Origin: Coxiellaceae bacterium
GTDB taxonomy: Bacteria > Pseudomonadota > Gammaproteobacteria > Coxiellales > Coxiellaceae
DNA length: 41,533 bases
Direction of reading: 5' to 3'
NCBI GenBank assembly: GCA_029212925.1
Contig: JARGOB010000001.1
Coordinates: forward strand, 339,573-381,105
Below are positions 1 to 8,573 of this stretch, in pieces (position 1 is the stretch's first letter; each line of letters opens with the position of its first letter). Under the pieces are notes generated by a model, which was given only the letters and a program-made list of their open reading frames with translations, was not told the DNA's origin and made no database searches. A program made the translations under genes and the position numbers.

Positions 1-119
1 CTTTCGAGATGCTGGTGTTGCTGCAAAACCAAGTAATTCTTTGCGTTCTAGGCAAGCTTGATTTTTTAGTGAGATTGGCTTACTAATAGCAGTCTAGTCA
101 TACAACAATGTGAGTTTAC
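1..119. other. Upstream flank, no gene recognised
   Basis: I see no complete gene or RNA here. The stretch leads into the serine hydrolase gene, whose ATG is preceded by a weak GTGAG-like ribosome binding site. Confidence 0.4.
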
Positions 120-1514
120 ATGAGACATGCATTTGCTTGCTTTATCGGTTTAATTTTTTCTGTGACAGCATTTGCAACGAATCCACTTCAAGCGCGACTG
201 AACTTGCTAGTTGCGCGAGGCTACAATGTTGGCATATCGGTTGCTGTGGTGACGCCGCAATCAACGCAGTATTACCATGCAGGTAAACTATCAAAGCAAC
301 CCGGTGCAAAGTCGGTTGATCAAAACACGTTATTTCAGATAGCGTCGATCAGTAAAGTAATGACCTCTTTAATGACTGCGGAAGCAGTAAAACAAGGCAA
401 ATTAAAGCTCAGTAACCCTGTTAATGATTACCTACCAAAGTCCATGCAGTTAACTGATTTTAAAAACATCCCAATTACTATCAGTGATTGCGTTGCTCAC
501 CTTGCAGGCTTTCCATCTAATCCGACCAATTTTGTTTCGACTAATCCCCAAAATATGTTCCAAGGCTATACCGAAAAAGATTTTATTAAATATATACGAG
601 CATTTAGACCCACTGTTAAGCCTGGCTCTAAATATAGGTATTCCAATGTTGGTTATGCACTTACTGGTTTAGTTCTAACCCAACTTTATCATCATTCGTA
701 CAGTGATCTATTAAAAGACAATGTAACAACGCCATTGAATATGAGCCGTACCTTTGTAGATATACCAGCGAAGGATCTCAGTGATGTCGCCACAGCTTAT
801 GGTTCTAATGATCAAATCGTGCCCTATATGAATCTAGGGGCAATAGTACCTGCAGGTGGTGTCACATCTAATACTGCAGATCTTAGCCAATTTGTTCGTG
901 CATTTATGGGGATTAAAAAAACGAAGTTGTATCCAGCCATGCAGTTAGCCATCCAGCCCATTGCTTCAGAAGGTCTGCACAGTAAAGATGGTAATTTTTC
1001 AGGGCGCTCTAGTATGTCTATTAGTATGGGCTGGAATATTGATCCTGAACATAGCGCTGTTTGGAAAAATGGTAATCTTGCGGGCGTAAGCAGTTTTGTT
1101 GGTTTTAGTAACGATAAAAAAATAGGGGTTGTGGTGCTAACGAATACCGGTAACGTATCCTATACCGATAACTTGGCGTTACATATCTTAGACCCTATGC
1201 TTAAATACATGCCGCTGTATCAGCAAATAGATCAGCCAAAGAGCATTAATCAGCGTTATACGGGTACTTACCAAGTAGCTAAACATGAAGCGTACCTTTT
1301 GCAAGCGCATGATGGTTTGATTGCTGCTACACATGTTCGTGATGGCAGAACGTCTAGGCCATTTAATATTTACCCCATGTCAGCGACGAAATATTTTGGA
1401 AAGGTAGATAATGCCGTGTTTAGTTTTCAAGTGAATAAAAAAGGTCAGCCCAAAGGTTTTGTGCTTAATGAGAATAGCCATATCACTCATGCTGTATTAA
1501 TGACTGCAAATTGA
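120..1514 (+). CDS. Exported serine hydrolase, class C beta-lactamase / D,D-peptidase fold
   Basis: This 464-aa protein begins with a signal peptide (about residues 1-19, ending AFA), so it should act in the periplasm or outside the cell. The serine beta-lactamase-like (PF00144) landmarks are in order: SISK at residues 76-79 (catalytic Ser and Lys), an AHLAG segment near 126 matching the family's THTSG stretch, YSN at 174-176, and KNG followed by GVSSFVGF at about 315-327, in the place of the KTG/HTG box. The C-terminal ~90 residues form an extra domain often seen in esterase or peptidase members. The family includes AmpC, D,D-carboxypeptidases, esterases and D-aminopeptidases, and the sequence alone does not tell which substrate is used. 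The gene stands alone, convergent with ung 19 bp away. Confidence 0.85.
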   Translation: MRHAFACFIGLIFSVTAFATNPLQARLNLLVARGYNVGISVAVVTPQSTQYYHAGKLSKQPGAKSVDQNTLFQIASISKVMTSLMTAEAVKQGKLKLSNPVNDYLPKSMQLTDFKNIPITISDCVAHLAGFPSNPTNFVSTNPQNMFQGYTEKDFIKYIRAFRPTVKPGSKYRYSNVGYALTGLVLTQLYHHSYSDLLKDNVTTPLNMSRTFVDIPAKDLSDVATAYGSNDQIVPYMNLGAIVPAGGVTSNTADLSQFVRAFMGIKKTKLYPAMQLAIQPIASEGLHSKDGNFSGRSSMSISMGWNIDPEHSAVWKNGNLAGVSSFVGFSNDKKIGVVVLTNTGNVSYTDNLALHILDPMLKYMPLYQQIDQPKSINQRYTGTYQVAKHEAYLLQAHDGLIAATHVRDGRTSRPFNIYPMSATKYFGKVDNAVFSFQVNKKGQPKGFVLNENSHITHAVLMTAN

Positions 1515-1533
1515 AAGCTTTGATTTGGTGGTT

Positions 1534-2208
1534 TTATTCTGTTAGCTGCCAGTTGATAGGTTGTTTGCCAAGTGATTCTAGAATTTCATTGGTTTTCGAG
1601 AAATGCTTGCAGCCTAAGAAGCCGCGGTGTGCAGAGAGTGGGGAGGGATGAGCTGACTGTAATACGTGATGGCGGTTACTATCAATCACCTGACCTTTGC
1701 GTTGCGCTGATGCGCCCCATAATAAAAATACCAATGGTTCAGGGTAATCATTTAGCAGCTTTATTACATTGTCGGTAAAAGTTTGCCAGCCAAACTTGGC
1801 ATGCGATTGTGGATGACCAGCTTCAACAGTTAAGGTGGCGTTGAGTAATAATACACCCTGTTTTGCCCAGTCTTCTAAGTTGCCATGTGATGGAATAACA
1901 AAGCCGGTGTCTGTATATAGTTCTTTATATATATTTTTCAAAGATGGTGGCACAGCCATGCCATGTTTGACTGAAAAGCATAAGCCATGCGCTTGATTTG
2001 GGCCGTGATAAGGGTCTTGACCAATGATGACCACTTTTACGTTGTCGTAGGGTGTTAACTTGAATGCGCTATAGATATCTGCACTCGCAGGGTAGACAGT
2101 TTTGCCTTGCGCATAGGCTTGATCCAAGTGCTCAAGTATTTGCTTGTAATAAGGTTGCTGCTTTTGCTCGGCTAGTACTGATTCCCAGGTTGCCGTTGTT
2201 GTTACCAT
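1534..2208 (-). CDS. ung: Uracil-DNA glycosylase
   Basis: Family 1 uracil-DNA glycosylase, which removes uracil from DNA to start base excision repair. Visible motifs are GQDPYHGP at residues 63-70 (with the catalytic Asp), [10 protein letters not shown] at about 120-129, and HPSPLSAHR at 187-195, the DNA-intercalation and catalytic His loop. The length of 224 aa is normal. I chose the ATG at 2208 because it follows an AGG ribosome binding site and its N-terminus ([12 protein letters not shown]) fits the family. The open frame continues 19 codons upstream to 2265, but that part is translated from a dispersed palindromic repeat and is unlikely to be native protein. Confidence 0.95.
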   Translation of the reverse strand: MVTTTATWESVLAEQKQQPYYKQILEHLDQAYAQGKTVYPASADIYSAFKLTPYDNVKVVIIGQDPYHGPNQAHGLCFSVKHGMAVPPSLKNIYKELYTDTGFVIPSHGNLEDWAKQGVLLLNATLTVEAGHPQSHAKFGWQTFTDNVIKLLNDYPEPLVFLLWGASAQRKGQVIDSNRHHVLQSAHPSPLSAHRGFLGCKHFSKTNEILESLGKQPINWQLTE

Positions 2209-2230
2209 TGTTTGACCTTTGTTTATATTT

Positions 2231-2286
2231 CCTGGACCCTGGATCAAGTCCGGGGTGATAGCCACTGGGCGCGGGATCCAGAAGTA
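2231..2286. repeat. Diverged copy of the dispersed palindromic repeat
   Basis: The stretch contains CTGGATCAAGTCCGG, then TGATAGCC and CGGGATCCAG, recognisable as a degenerate copy of the TGTCATCCCGG...CCGGGATCCAG element. It lies between the divergent ung and phhA starts and creates a spurious N-terminal extension of ung. Confidence 0.7.
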
Positions 2287-2342
2287 GGAGGCATTCTACC
2301 ATACTCGTGATATACTGTCGGCGGAAAATGCGGAGGAAGCGA

Positions 2343-3167
2343 ATGGAAAAATTTAACAGTAAGTACACAGCTAAAATGCCGGGTGAGAAGGGTTATATTG
2401 ATTATACCGCGCAAGAAAACCAAACGTGGTCGACATTATATCGTCGCATGATGGGCATTATCGATAATTACGCTTGTGATGAATACATTCAAGGTTTGGC
2501 TAAGCTGGGTATTACTGGTGAAGGTGTTCCACAACTACCTGATATTAATCAGCGACTCCAATCTGAAACTGGTTGGGGGGTTGAGGCGGTACCGGCGCTA
2601 ATACCTTTGGATCGTTTTTTTGAATTACTGGCAAACAAACGATTTCCTGCCGCTAGTTTTATTCGTATACCTGAAGAATTGGATTATGTTGAAGAGCCGG
2701 ATATCTTTCATGAAATATTTGGCCATTGCCCGTTATTAACCAATCAAGCATTTGCTGACTTTGCGCAAAAGTATGGTGAGATTACTTTACAGATGAATGA
2801 GTCTGATCGCATGATGATGCAGCGTTTGTATTGGTTTACCGTTGAGTTTGGCTTGATTAAAACAGCTAACGGTATCCGAAATTATGGTGGCGGCATCCTG
2901 TCATCATTTTCAGAAACGCAATATGCCGTGGACAGCGAGGTGGCAAAACGTATGCCTTTGGGGGATGGTGTTGAGGCGTTGCGTACACCGTTTCGTATTG
3001 ATATATTGCAGCCAGTATATTTTTATATCGAAAGTTTTAAACAGTTGTTTGATATTATCAATGGTGACCCTGCAGCGTTGATTGCTAAAGCCCATGAGCT
3101 GGGTGAACATGCGCCATTGTTTGAGGTCGATGACAATGTGCCGACTATGCATATAAGAGTTTGCTAG
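2343..3167 (+). CDS. phhA: Phenylalanine 4-monooxygenase
   Basis: Phenylalanine hydroxylase converts phenylalanine to tyrosine using O2, Fe(II) and tetrahydropterin. The protein is 274 aa, the size of bacterial single-domain PhhA, with no regulatory ACT domain. The iron ligands are visible: H123 and H128 in FHEIFGHCPLL, and E168 in YWFTVEFGL. I chose the ATG at 2343, directly behind GGAGGAAG. The open frame extends 12 codons further upstream without a ribosome binding site. phhB lies 137 bp downstream in the same direction, separated by repeats, so the enzyme and its cofactor-recycling partner are neighbours. Confidence 0.95.
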   Translation: MEKFNSKYTAKMPGEKGYIDYTAQENQTWSTLYRRMMGIIDNYACDEYIQGLAKLGITGEGVPQLPDINQRLQSETGWGVEAVPALIPLDRFFELLANKRFPAASFIRIPEELDYVEEPDIFHEIFGHCPLLTNQAFADFAQKYGEITLQMNESDRMMMQRLYWFTVEFGLIKTANGIRNYGGGILSSFSETQYAVDSEVAKRMPLGDGVEALRTPFRIDILQPVYFYIESFKQLFDIINGDPAALIAKAHELGEHAPLFEVDDNVPTMHIRVC

Positions 3168-3168
3168 G

Positions 3169-3288
3169 TTGTCATCCCGGACTTGAGGTTGTCATCCTGG
3201 ACTTGAGGTTGTCATCCCGGACTTGATCCGGGATCCAGTAAATAAAAATAGATCCCGGATAATTGCTTTGCGATTTCCGGGATGACAT
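3169..3288. repeat. Complete dispersed palindromic element with tandemly repeated half-site
   Basis: The half-site GTCATCC(C/T)GGACTTGAG occurs at 3171, 3191 and 3211, exactly 20 bp apart. The third copy opens the full element: TGTCATCCCGG at 3210-3220 pairs with CCGGGATGACA at 3277-3287, and an inner CCGGGATCCAG faces ATCCCGG. An RNA from here would form a long hairpin between phhA and phhB. Confidence 0.85.
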
Positions 3289-3304
3289 GTGAGGAGTTAA
3301 AATA

Positions 3305-3649
3305 ATGAGTAGCTGCGATTTAACCAATAAAAAATGTGTGCCGTGTGAAGGTGGCGTTGATCCATCAACACCGGAACAGGTAAAAGAGTACATGAAAAAC
3401 CTGAGCGATGATTGGCAGGTGAATGAAGACTTTACTGAGATTCAGTGTGATTATAAATTTAAAGATTATTACCATACTATGGCGTTTGTTAATGCGATTG
3501 CATGGATGGCACATAAAGAAAATCATCACCCTGATTTAGAAGTCGGTTATGGTCATTGTTTGGTGCGCTATTCAACCCATGCGATTAATGGGTTATCTGA
3601 AAATGACTTTATTTGTGCTGCTAAGGTCGATGAAATCCATCAGATGTAA
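3305..3649 (+). CDS. phhB: Pterin-4-alpha-carbinolamine dehydratase
   Basis: This enzyme dehydrates the 4a-hydroxytetrahydropterin released by phenylalanine hydroxylase, so the cofactor can be reduced and reused. The 114-aa protein carries the family signature HKENHHPDLEVGY (residues 70-82), whose histidines form the active site, and the later HCLVRYSTH and GLSENDF segments. The ATG follows GAGGAGTT. A short N-terminal extension containing three cysteines (residues 4, 11 and 14) resembles other gammaproteobacterial PhhB proteins. It works with phhA just upstream. Confidence 0.95.
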   Translation: MSSCDLTNKKCVPCEGGVDPSTPEQVKEYMKNLSDDWQVNEDFTEIQCDYKFKDYYHTMAFVNAIAWMAHKENHHPDLEVGYGHCLVRYSTHAINGLSENDFICAAKVDEIHQM

Positions 3650-3659
3650 TGTGTAATGG

Positions 3660-3681
3660 ATGCCGGATCGGAGTCCGGCAT
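3660..3681. terminator. Hairpin between convergent phhB and ETF-QO genes
   Basis: ATGCCGGA (3660-3667) and TCCGGCAT (3674-3681) form a perfect 8-bp stem with a 6-nt loop. It lies between two converging genes and is a short variant of the dispersed repeat, followed by GACA. There is no clear T-run, so a terminator role is plausible but not certain. Confidence 0.5.
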
Positions 3682-3691
3682 GACAGTGGAT

Positions 3692-5332
3692 TCACATATC
3701 TTGATAGTTCGGCCCGTCACCACCCTCGGGTGCGATCCATTCGATGTTTTGTGTCGGGTCTTTAATGTCGCAAGTTTTGCAGTGCAAACAATTTTGAAAA
3801 TTGATATGTAACTTGTTATTGCCTTGTTCATCATTAACGACTTCATAGACGCCGGCAGGGCAGTAATACGATTCTGGTGAACCATATTTGTCGATATTAA
3901 CATTCACTGTGATGCTGGCATCTTTGATTTTTAAATGACTTTTTTGATCGTGGTTGTGATTAGTTCCTGAAAGGTATAGCTGGTTTAATTTGCTAAAGGT
4001 TAGCTTGCCATCAGGTTTCGGGTATTCGATTTTTTGCACTTGGTCTATGGGCTTGAGTGATAGATAGTCAGCATGGTTGCGGAATGTCCACGGTGCATTG
4101 CCACGCAAAATCAATTGATCGATAGCGGAATAAACCAAGCCGTACCAGGTACCTTTATGGAAGGAGGGTCTGATATTACGTGCTTTATACAGCTCATCAT
4201 CAATCCACGACTGCTGAATCATCGTGGTGTATTGGGTGGTTTCATTGCGAATTTGAGTGACTTGATTGAGATGATGGAATACCGCTTCAGCGGCTAACAT
4301 ACCTGATTTCATCGCGGTATGATTGCCTTTTATTTTACTGACGTTCATAAAGCCTGCGGCACAGCCGACTAATAGTCCACCTGGAAAGGTTAGTTGCGGA
4401 ATCGATTGCCAGCCACCTTCGTTGAGTGCACGTGCACCATAGCCGATGCATTTACCGCCTTCGAGTACATTTTTAAACAGTGGGTGTAGCTTCATGCGCT
4501 GTAATTCTTGAAACGGATCCAGCGTTGGGTTGCGATAATCTAAGCCAACCACTAAGCCGATTGATACGCGGTTATCATCAAAGTGATACATAAAGGAGCC
4601 ACCATAAGTCTTTGAATCCAATGGCCAACCAACGGCATGAGTTACTGAACCTTTTTTAAATTTATCATCACTTACCTGCCATAACTCTTTGACGCCAATG
4701 CCATAGGTTTGTGGGTCACATTCTTCTCGTAAGTTAAAGTATTGCATTAGCTTCTGGCTTAAGCTGCCGCGGCAACCTTCGGCAAAAATGGTTTGTTTGG
4801 CATGAATCTCGATACCCGCTTGAAATCGATCAGTCTTTTCGCCCTGTGTATCCAGGCCCATATCGCCGGTGATTACGCCTTTTACTTCGCTATGGTTGTC
4901 GTTATAAAGCACCTCAGCAGCGGCAAAGCCAGGGAAGATTGAAACCCCCATGGCTTCTGCGCGTTCAGCTAACCACTTAGCAAAATTGTCGAGGCTAATG
5001 ATAAAGTTAAAGTGGTTATCTAATGCTTTAGTGGTTGGCAAGCGGTAGTGTTTGCTGTCATTTAGGTAATAGAATTCATCGCTTGTGACTTCTGTGTGTG
5101 GAGGTGGGTTGACGTGTTGCCAGTCTGGAATGAGCTCATCTAATGCGCGTGGTTCTAACACGGCGCCAGATAATAGGTGTGAACCTACAGCGGCACCTTT
5201 TTCTAATACAGCAATGCTGAGTTCTTTACTGTGCTCTTTATTAAGCTGAGCTAAACGGATAGCTGCCGATAATCCGGCTGGTCCAGCACCAATAATTAAT
5301 ACGTCAAATTCCATGGTCTCGCGCGATGACAT
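3692..5332 (-). CDS. Electron transfer flavoprotein-ubiquinone oxidoreductase (ETF-QO)
   Basis: This membrane-associated FAD and [4Fe-4S] enzyme passes electrons from reduced ETF to ubiquinone, linking acyl-CoA and amino acid dehydrogenases to respiration. The 546-aa length is normal. The N-terminal dinucleotide fold GAGPAG spans residues 15-20. A ferredoxin-like C-terminus holds four cysteines at about 491, 515, 518 and 521 (C-x23-C-x2-C-x2-C). The GTWYGLVYSA segment and the PGG motif in LTFPGGLLVG are typical of the family. The ATG at 5332 follows AAGGA at good spacing. The gene diverges from etfB, so both partners of the pathway could be controlled from one 213-bp intergenic region. Confidence 0.95.
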   Translation of the reverse strand: MSSRETMEFDVLIIGAGPAGLSAAIRLAQLNKEHSKELSIAVLEKGAAVGSHLLSGAVLEPRALDELIPDWQHVNPPPHTEVTSDEFYYLNDSKHYRLPTTKALDNHFNFIISLDNFAKWLAERAEAMGVSIFPGFAAAEVLYNDNHSEVKGVITGDMGLDTQGEKTDRFQAGIEIHAKQTIFAEGCRGSLSQKLMQYFNLREECDPQTYGIGVKELWQVSDDKFKKGSVTHAVGWPLDSKTYGGSFMYHFDDNRVSIGLVVGLDYRNPTLDPFQELQRMKLHPLFKNVLEGGKCIGYGARALNEGGWQSIPQLTFPGGLLVGCAAGFMNVSKIKGNHTAMKSGMLAAEAVFHHLNQVTQIRNETTQYTTMIQQSWIDDELYKARNIRPSFHKGTWYGLVYSAIDQLILRGNAPWTFRNHADYLSLKPIDQVQKIEYPKPDGKLTFSKLNQLYLSGTNHNHDQKSHLKIKDASITVNVNIDKYGSPESYYCPAGVYEVVNDEQGNNKLHINFQNCLHCKTCDIKDPTQNIEWIAPEGGDGPNYQDM

Positions 5333-5545
5333 GCAGTGTCCTTAAATACAAGTGAGTTGCCTTATTCTAGCTGACAACATCCGCTATTGCGAGAGACTGG
5401 CTGCTATTGATTTTTCGAGGCTTTCGCGTCACACTGCACGAGATTTTTGAGCTAAGAATCATGATATCCCGCATGGATAGTGGAAGAAGATTTGATTCTT
5501 GAGTTTTCACTTTACAAGGCAGATGAGCTAAAGGGCATACAGTAA
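5333..5545. promoter_or_regulatory. Divergent promoter region for ETF-QO and etfBA-ald
   Basis: This 213-bp region separates two divergently transcribed units with linked function, so it must hold both promoters. I could not assign convincing -35/-10 pairs or an operator. The call rests on gene arrangement. Confidence 0.5.
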
Positions 5546-6295
5546 ATGATTTTGGTACCAGTGAAGAGGGTGGTTGACTACAACGTGCGTGTTCGGGTGA
5601 ACAGCGATCAGAGTGGCGTTGTCACTGATAATGTTAAAATGTCGATTAATCCATTTGATGAAATTGCTGTCGAACAGGCATTAAAGCTTAAAGAAAGTGG
5701 CGCGGTGGCTGAAGTAGTGGCTGTGACCATTGGCTCGGCGGTATGCCAAGATGTATTGCGCCATGCGTTGGCGATGGGTGTGGATCGAGCCATACGTGTC
5801 GATACTGATGATAAACATGAACCTTTACATATTGCCAAAATATTACACTCCGTCGTGGCACGTGAAACCCCACAGATGGTTATTATGGGCAAGCAAGCAA
5901 TCGATGATGACTGTAACCAAACTGCTCAAATGCTAGCTGGATTGGCTGGTTGGGGCCAAGCCACCTTTGCATCAGAAGTGAAGTTAGATGGTGACAGTGT
6001 TGAAGTGGTTCGTGAAGTAGACGGTGGATTGCAAACCTTAAAATTATTGTTACCGGCGGTTATTAGTGCTGACCTGCGCCTTAATCAACCGCGTTATGTG
6101 ACGTTACCAAACATCATGAAGTCGAAGTCTAAGCCGATTGAAACGATTGCATTATCTGAGCTACAGGTTGATCTCAAGCCACATATCGAAGTGCTTAAAG
6201 TTGAGTCGCCGACTGAACGTAAGGCAGGTATTAAAGTAGCTGATGTTGATGAGTTGCTGCAAAAATTGCGTGATGAAGCGGGAGTATTATCATGA
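5546..6295 (+). CDS. etfB: Electron transfer flavoprotein beta subunit
   Basis: The beta subunit of ETF binds AMP and pairs with EtfA, which carries FAD. The dimer takes electrons from flavin dehydrogenases and delivers them to ETF-QO. The 249-aa protein starts MILVPVKRVVDYNVRVRV and contains VIMGKQAIDDD and LPAVISADLRLNQPRY, all typical of EtfB. Its stop codon overlaps the etfA start (ATGA), which indicates translational coupling. It is the first gene of an etfB-etfA-ald operon. Confidence 0.96.
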   Translation: MILVPVKRVVDYNVRVRVNSDQSGVVTDNVKMSINPFDEIAVEQALKLKESGAVAEVVAVTIGSAVCQDVLRHALAMGVDRAIRVDTDDKHEPLHIAKILHSVVARETPQMVIMGKQAIDDDCNQTAQMLAGLAGWGQATFASEVKLDGDSVEVVREVDGGLQTLKLLLPAVISADLRLNQPRYVTLPNIMKSKSKPIETIALSELQVDLKPHIEVLKVESPTERKAGIKVADVDELLQKLRDEAGVLS

Positions 6296-7230
6296 TCTTA
6301 GTCATAGCTGAACATAATAATACGGAATTAAAAGCGAGCACATTAAACTGTGTTAGTGCTGCAAAATTATTAGCTGATGATATACATGTGCTGGTGGCAG
6401 GTGATCAATGCGCTGCCGTTGCTGAGCAATGTGCAACCATTACTGGCGTATCTGCTGTTTGGCACTGTGATAATTCGGCTTATTTACACCCGTTGGCCGA
6501 GACCGTTGCGCCATTAATTGCAGAGCATGTAAAGTCACAAGGTTATAGTCATGTGGTGATGGCAGCGAGTAGCCTGGGTAAAGACACCATGCCACGTGCG
6601 GCGGCTATTTTAGATGTGGGGCAAGTGTCTGACATTATTAGCATTGAATCCGCAGATACTTTTAAGCGCCCGATTTATGCCGGTAATGCAATTGCGACGG
6701 TAAAATCATTGGATGTTATTAAGTGCATGACGGTTCGGGTGAGTGCCTTTGATAAAGCCGCATGTGATCAAGCGGCTGTTGACATTAAAGTTGTTGAGTT
6801 TACTCCAGAAGCGGTATCAACTGAGTGGGTTAATGACCAACTGTCGAATTCGGATAGACCAGAACTAAGCGATGCCAGCATTGTGATATCCGGCGGTCGT
6901 GGATTAAAAGATAAAGAAACGTTTGCACAGTTAGCGCAAATTGCCGATAAACTCGGTGCTGCCATGGGTGCATCACGTGCAGCTGTTGATGCTGGTATGG
7001 TTGCGAATGAATTGCAAGTGGGGCAAACGGGGCAAATAGTTGCCCCCGATTTATATATTGCTGTTGGCATTTCCGGTGCGATACAACATTTAGCCGGAAT
7101 GAAAGACAGTAAAGTAATTGTGGCGATTAACAGCGATGCTGATGCGCCGATTTTTCAAGTGGCTGACTATGGTTTGGTGGCCGATTTATTTACCGTGTTG
7201 CCGGAGTTGCAACAACGATTAGGAGATTAA
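6292..7230 (+). CDS. etfA: Electron transfer flavoprotein alpha subunit
   Basis: EtfA carries the FAD of the ETF heterodimer. The 312-aa protein has an N-terminal alpha/beta domain and the conserved C-terminal FAD domain: SGGRGL at about residue 199, then [34 protein letters not shown], and [13 protein letters not shown]. The start overlaps etfB by 4 bp and the ald start follows the stop by one base. Confidence 0.96.
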   Translation: MILVIAEHNNTELKASTLNCVSAAKLLADDIHVLVAGDQCAAVAEQCATITGVSAVWHCDNSAYLHPLAETVAPLIAEHVKSQGYSHVVMAASSLGKDTMPRAAAILDVGQVSDIISIESADTFKRPIYAGNAIATVKSLDVIKCMTVRVSAFDKAACDQAAVDIKVVEFTPEAVSTEWVNDQLSNSDRPELSDASIVISGGRGLKDKETFAQLAQIADKLGAAMGASRAAVDAGMVANELQVGQTGQIVAPDLYIAVGISGAIQHLAGMKDSKVIVAINSDADAPIFQVADYGLVADLFTVLPELQQRLGD

Positions 7231-7231
7231 T

Positions 7232-8350
7232 ATGTTAGTTGGGGTACCAAAAGAAGTAAAAAATCATGAATATCGCGTTGGTTTAACGCCTAACAGTGTT
7301 TATGAGCTTGTTGAGCACGGCCATCAAGTTATTGTGGAATCTCAAGCGGGTGAAGCGCTGGGGTTTACTGATGAAAGCTATATAGAAATGGGGGCTGACG
7401 TATTAGGTACGGCTGCAGAAGTTTATGCTAAAGCTGAAATGATTGTTAAAGTAAAAGAACCACAAGCATCGGAATTTCCGATGATTCGTCCGAATCAAAT
7501 TCTATTTACTTATTTACATTTGGCGCCTGACCCCACTCAAACCAAAGCATTGTTAGAATCGGGTTGTATAGCGATTGCTTATGAAACAGTTACATCGCAT
7601 CAAGGTGGCTTGCCGTTGTTGTCACCCATGAGTCAGGTCGCTGGGCGTTTGGCGGTGCAGGCGGGTGCGCGTTGTTTAGAGAAGCCTCAAGGCGGGCGTG
7701 GTGTATTGTTAGGTGGTGTGCCAGGTGTTGCACCGGCGAACGTAGTGGTGATTGGTGGTGGTGTTGTTGGCACAAACTCAGTGCGTATGGCGATGGGGTT
7801 AGAAGCGAACGTTACTGTGCTTGATAAATCATTGACACGCTTGCAGCAGCTTGATTTTCAATTTGGCTGTCGATTAAATACCATTTATGCAACTAAGGCG
7901 GCGCTTGAGCAGTATGTATTAGATGCCGATTTAGTGATTGGTGCGGTGTTAACTGCGGGGGCTTCAGCGCCGCAATTAGTGTCTCGTCAGATGTTAGATG
8001 AAATGCGTCCTGGTTCGGTAATGGTTGATGTCTCCATTGATCAGGGCGGCTGTTTTGAAACGTCACGTCCAACCACGCATAATGAGCCAACCTATGTCGA
8101 AGGCGGTGTGGTTCACTATTGTGTAACTAACATGCCTGGAGCTGTGCCTTATACAGCGACTAAGGGCTTAAATAATGCAACATTGCCGTTTGTATTGGAT
8201 ATTGCTGATAAAGGTTACCGTCGTGCCTTGATAGAAGATCCTCACCTGATGAACGGTTTAAATATTCATGTAGGGCATGTGACGCATTCGGCAGTAGCGA
8301 AGGATTTGGGGCTGGAGTATGTTGAGGCGATTAATATATTACAATCTTAG
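7232..8350 (+). CDS. ald: Alanine dehydrogenase
   Basis: NAD-dependent alanine dehydrogenase interconverts L-alanine with pyruvate, ammonia and NADH. The 372-aa length is typical. The N-terminus [16 protein letters not shown], the catalytic Lys region VKVKEPQ, the His in TYLHLAPD, and the nucleotide-binding GGGVVGTNS are all present, as is the C-terminal HVTHSAVA. It begins one base after etfA stops and is preceded by AGGAG, so it is co-transcribed with etfBA. Alanine dehydrogenase does not itself need ETF. The linkage may reflect joint control of amino acid use as a carbon source, which is inference. Confidence 0.95.
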   Translation: MLVGVPKEVKNHEYRVGLTPNSVYELVEHGHQVIVESQAGEALGFTDESYIEMGADVLGTAAEVYAKAEMIVKVKEPQASEFPMIRPNQILFTYLHLAPDPTQTKALLESGCIAIAYETVTSHQGGLPLLSPMSQVAGRLAVQAGARCLEKPQGGRGVLLGGVPGVAPANVVVIGGGVVGTNSVRMAMGLEANVTVLDKSLTRLQQLDFQFGCRLNTIYATKAALEQYVLDADLVIGAVLTAGASAPQLVSRQMLDEMRPGSVMVDVSIDQGGCFETSRPTTHNEPTYVEGGVVHYCVTNMPGAVPYTATKGLNNATLPFVLDIADKGYRRALIEDPHLMNGLNIHVGHVTHSAVAKDLGLEYVEAINILQS

Positions 8351-8353
8351 TTT

Positions 8354-8527
8354 AGCTTTGTCATTCTTGCTCAAGCTTTGTCATTCTTGCTTAAGCTTTG
8401 TCATTCTTGCTTAAGCTTTGTCATTCTTGCTTAAGCTTTGTCATCCCGGCCCCCGAGCCGGGATCCAGGATAATAAGCATATTTCATCGTAAGGCGGATA
8501 GGGTACCTTTATTCCACAATGACATGC
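8354..8527. repeat. 20-bp tandem repeat running into a dispersed palindromic element
   Basis: The unit AGCTTTGTCATTCTTGCTTA repeats with a step of exactly 20 bp; its GTCAT core occurs at 8360, 8380, 8400, 8420 and 8440. The last GTCAT belongs to a full palindromic element with TGTCATCCCGGC and GAGCCGGGATCCAG, which ends near ACAATGACATG at about 8517-8527. No spacers of different sequence lie between units. Confidence 0.85.
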
Positions 8528-8573
8528 CATCCGATATCTGCTATTTTATTGTATATATATTTAAGGAGCCCTC

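Noticed and set aside
2132..2368. 78-codon minus-strand frame across the ung/phhA gap
   Set aside because: It overlaps the ung start and the phhA ribosome binding site and is mostly repeat sequence.
8354..8440. Regularly spaced repeats resembling a CRISPR array
   Set aside because: The 20-bp units are contiguous with no unique spacers, and no cas genes are near.
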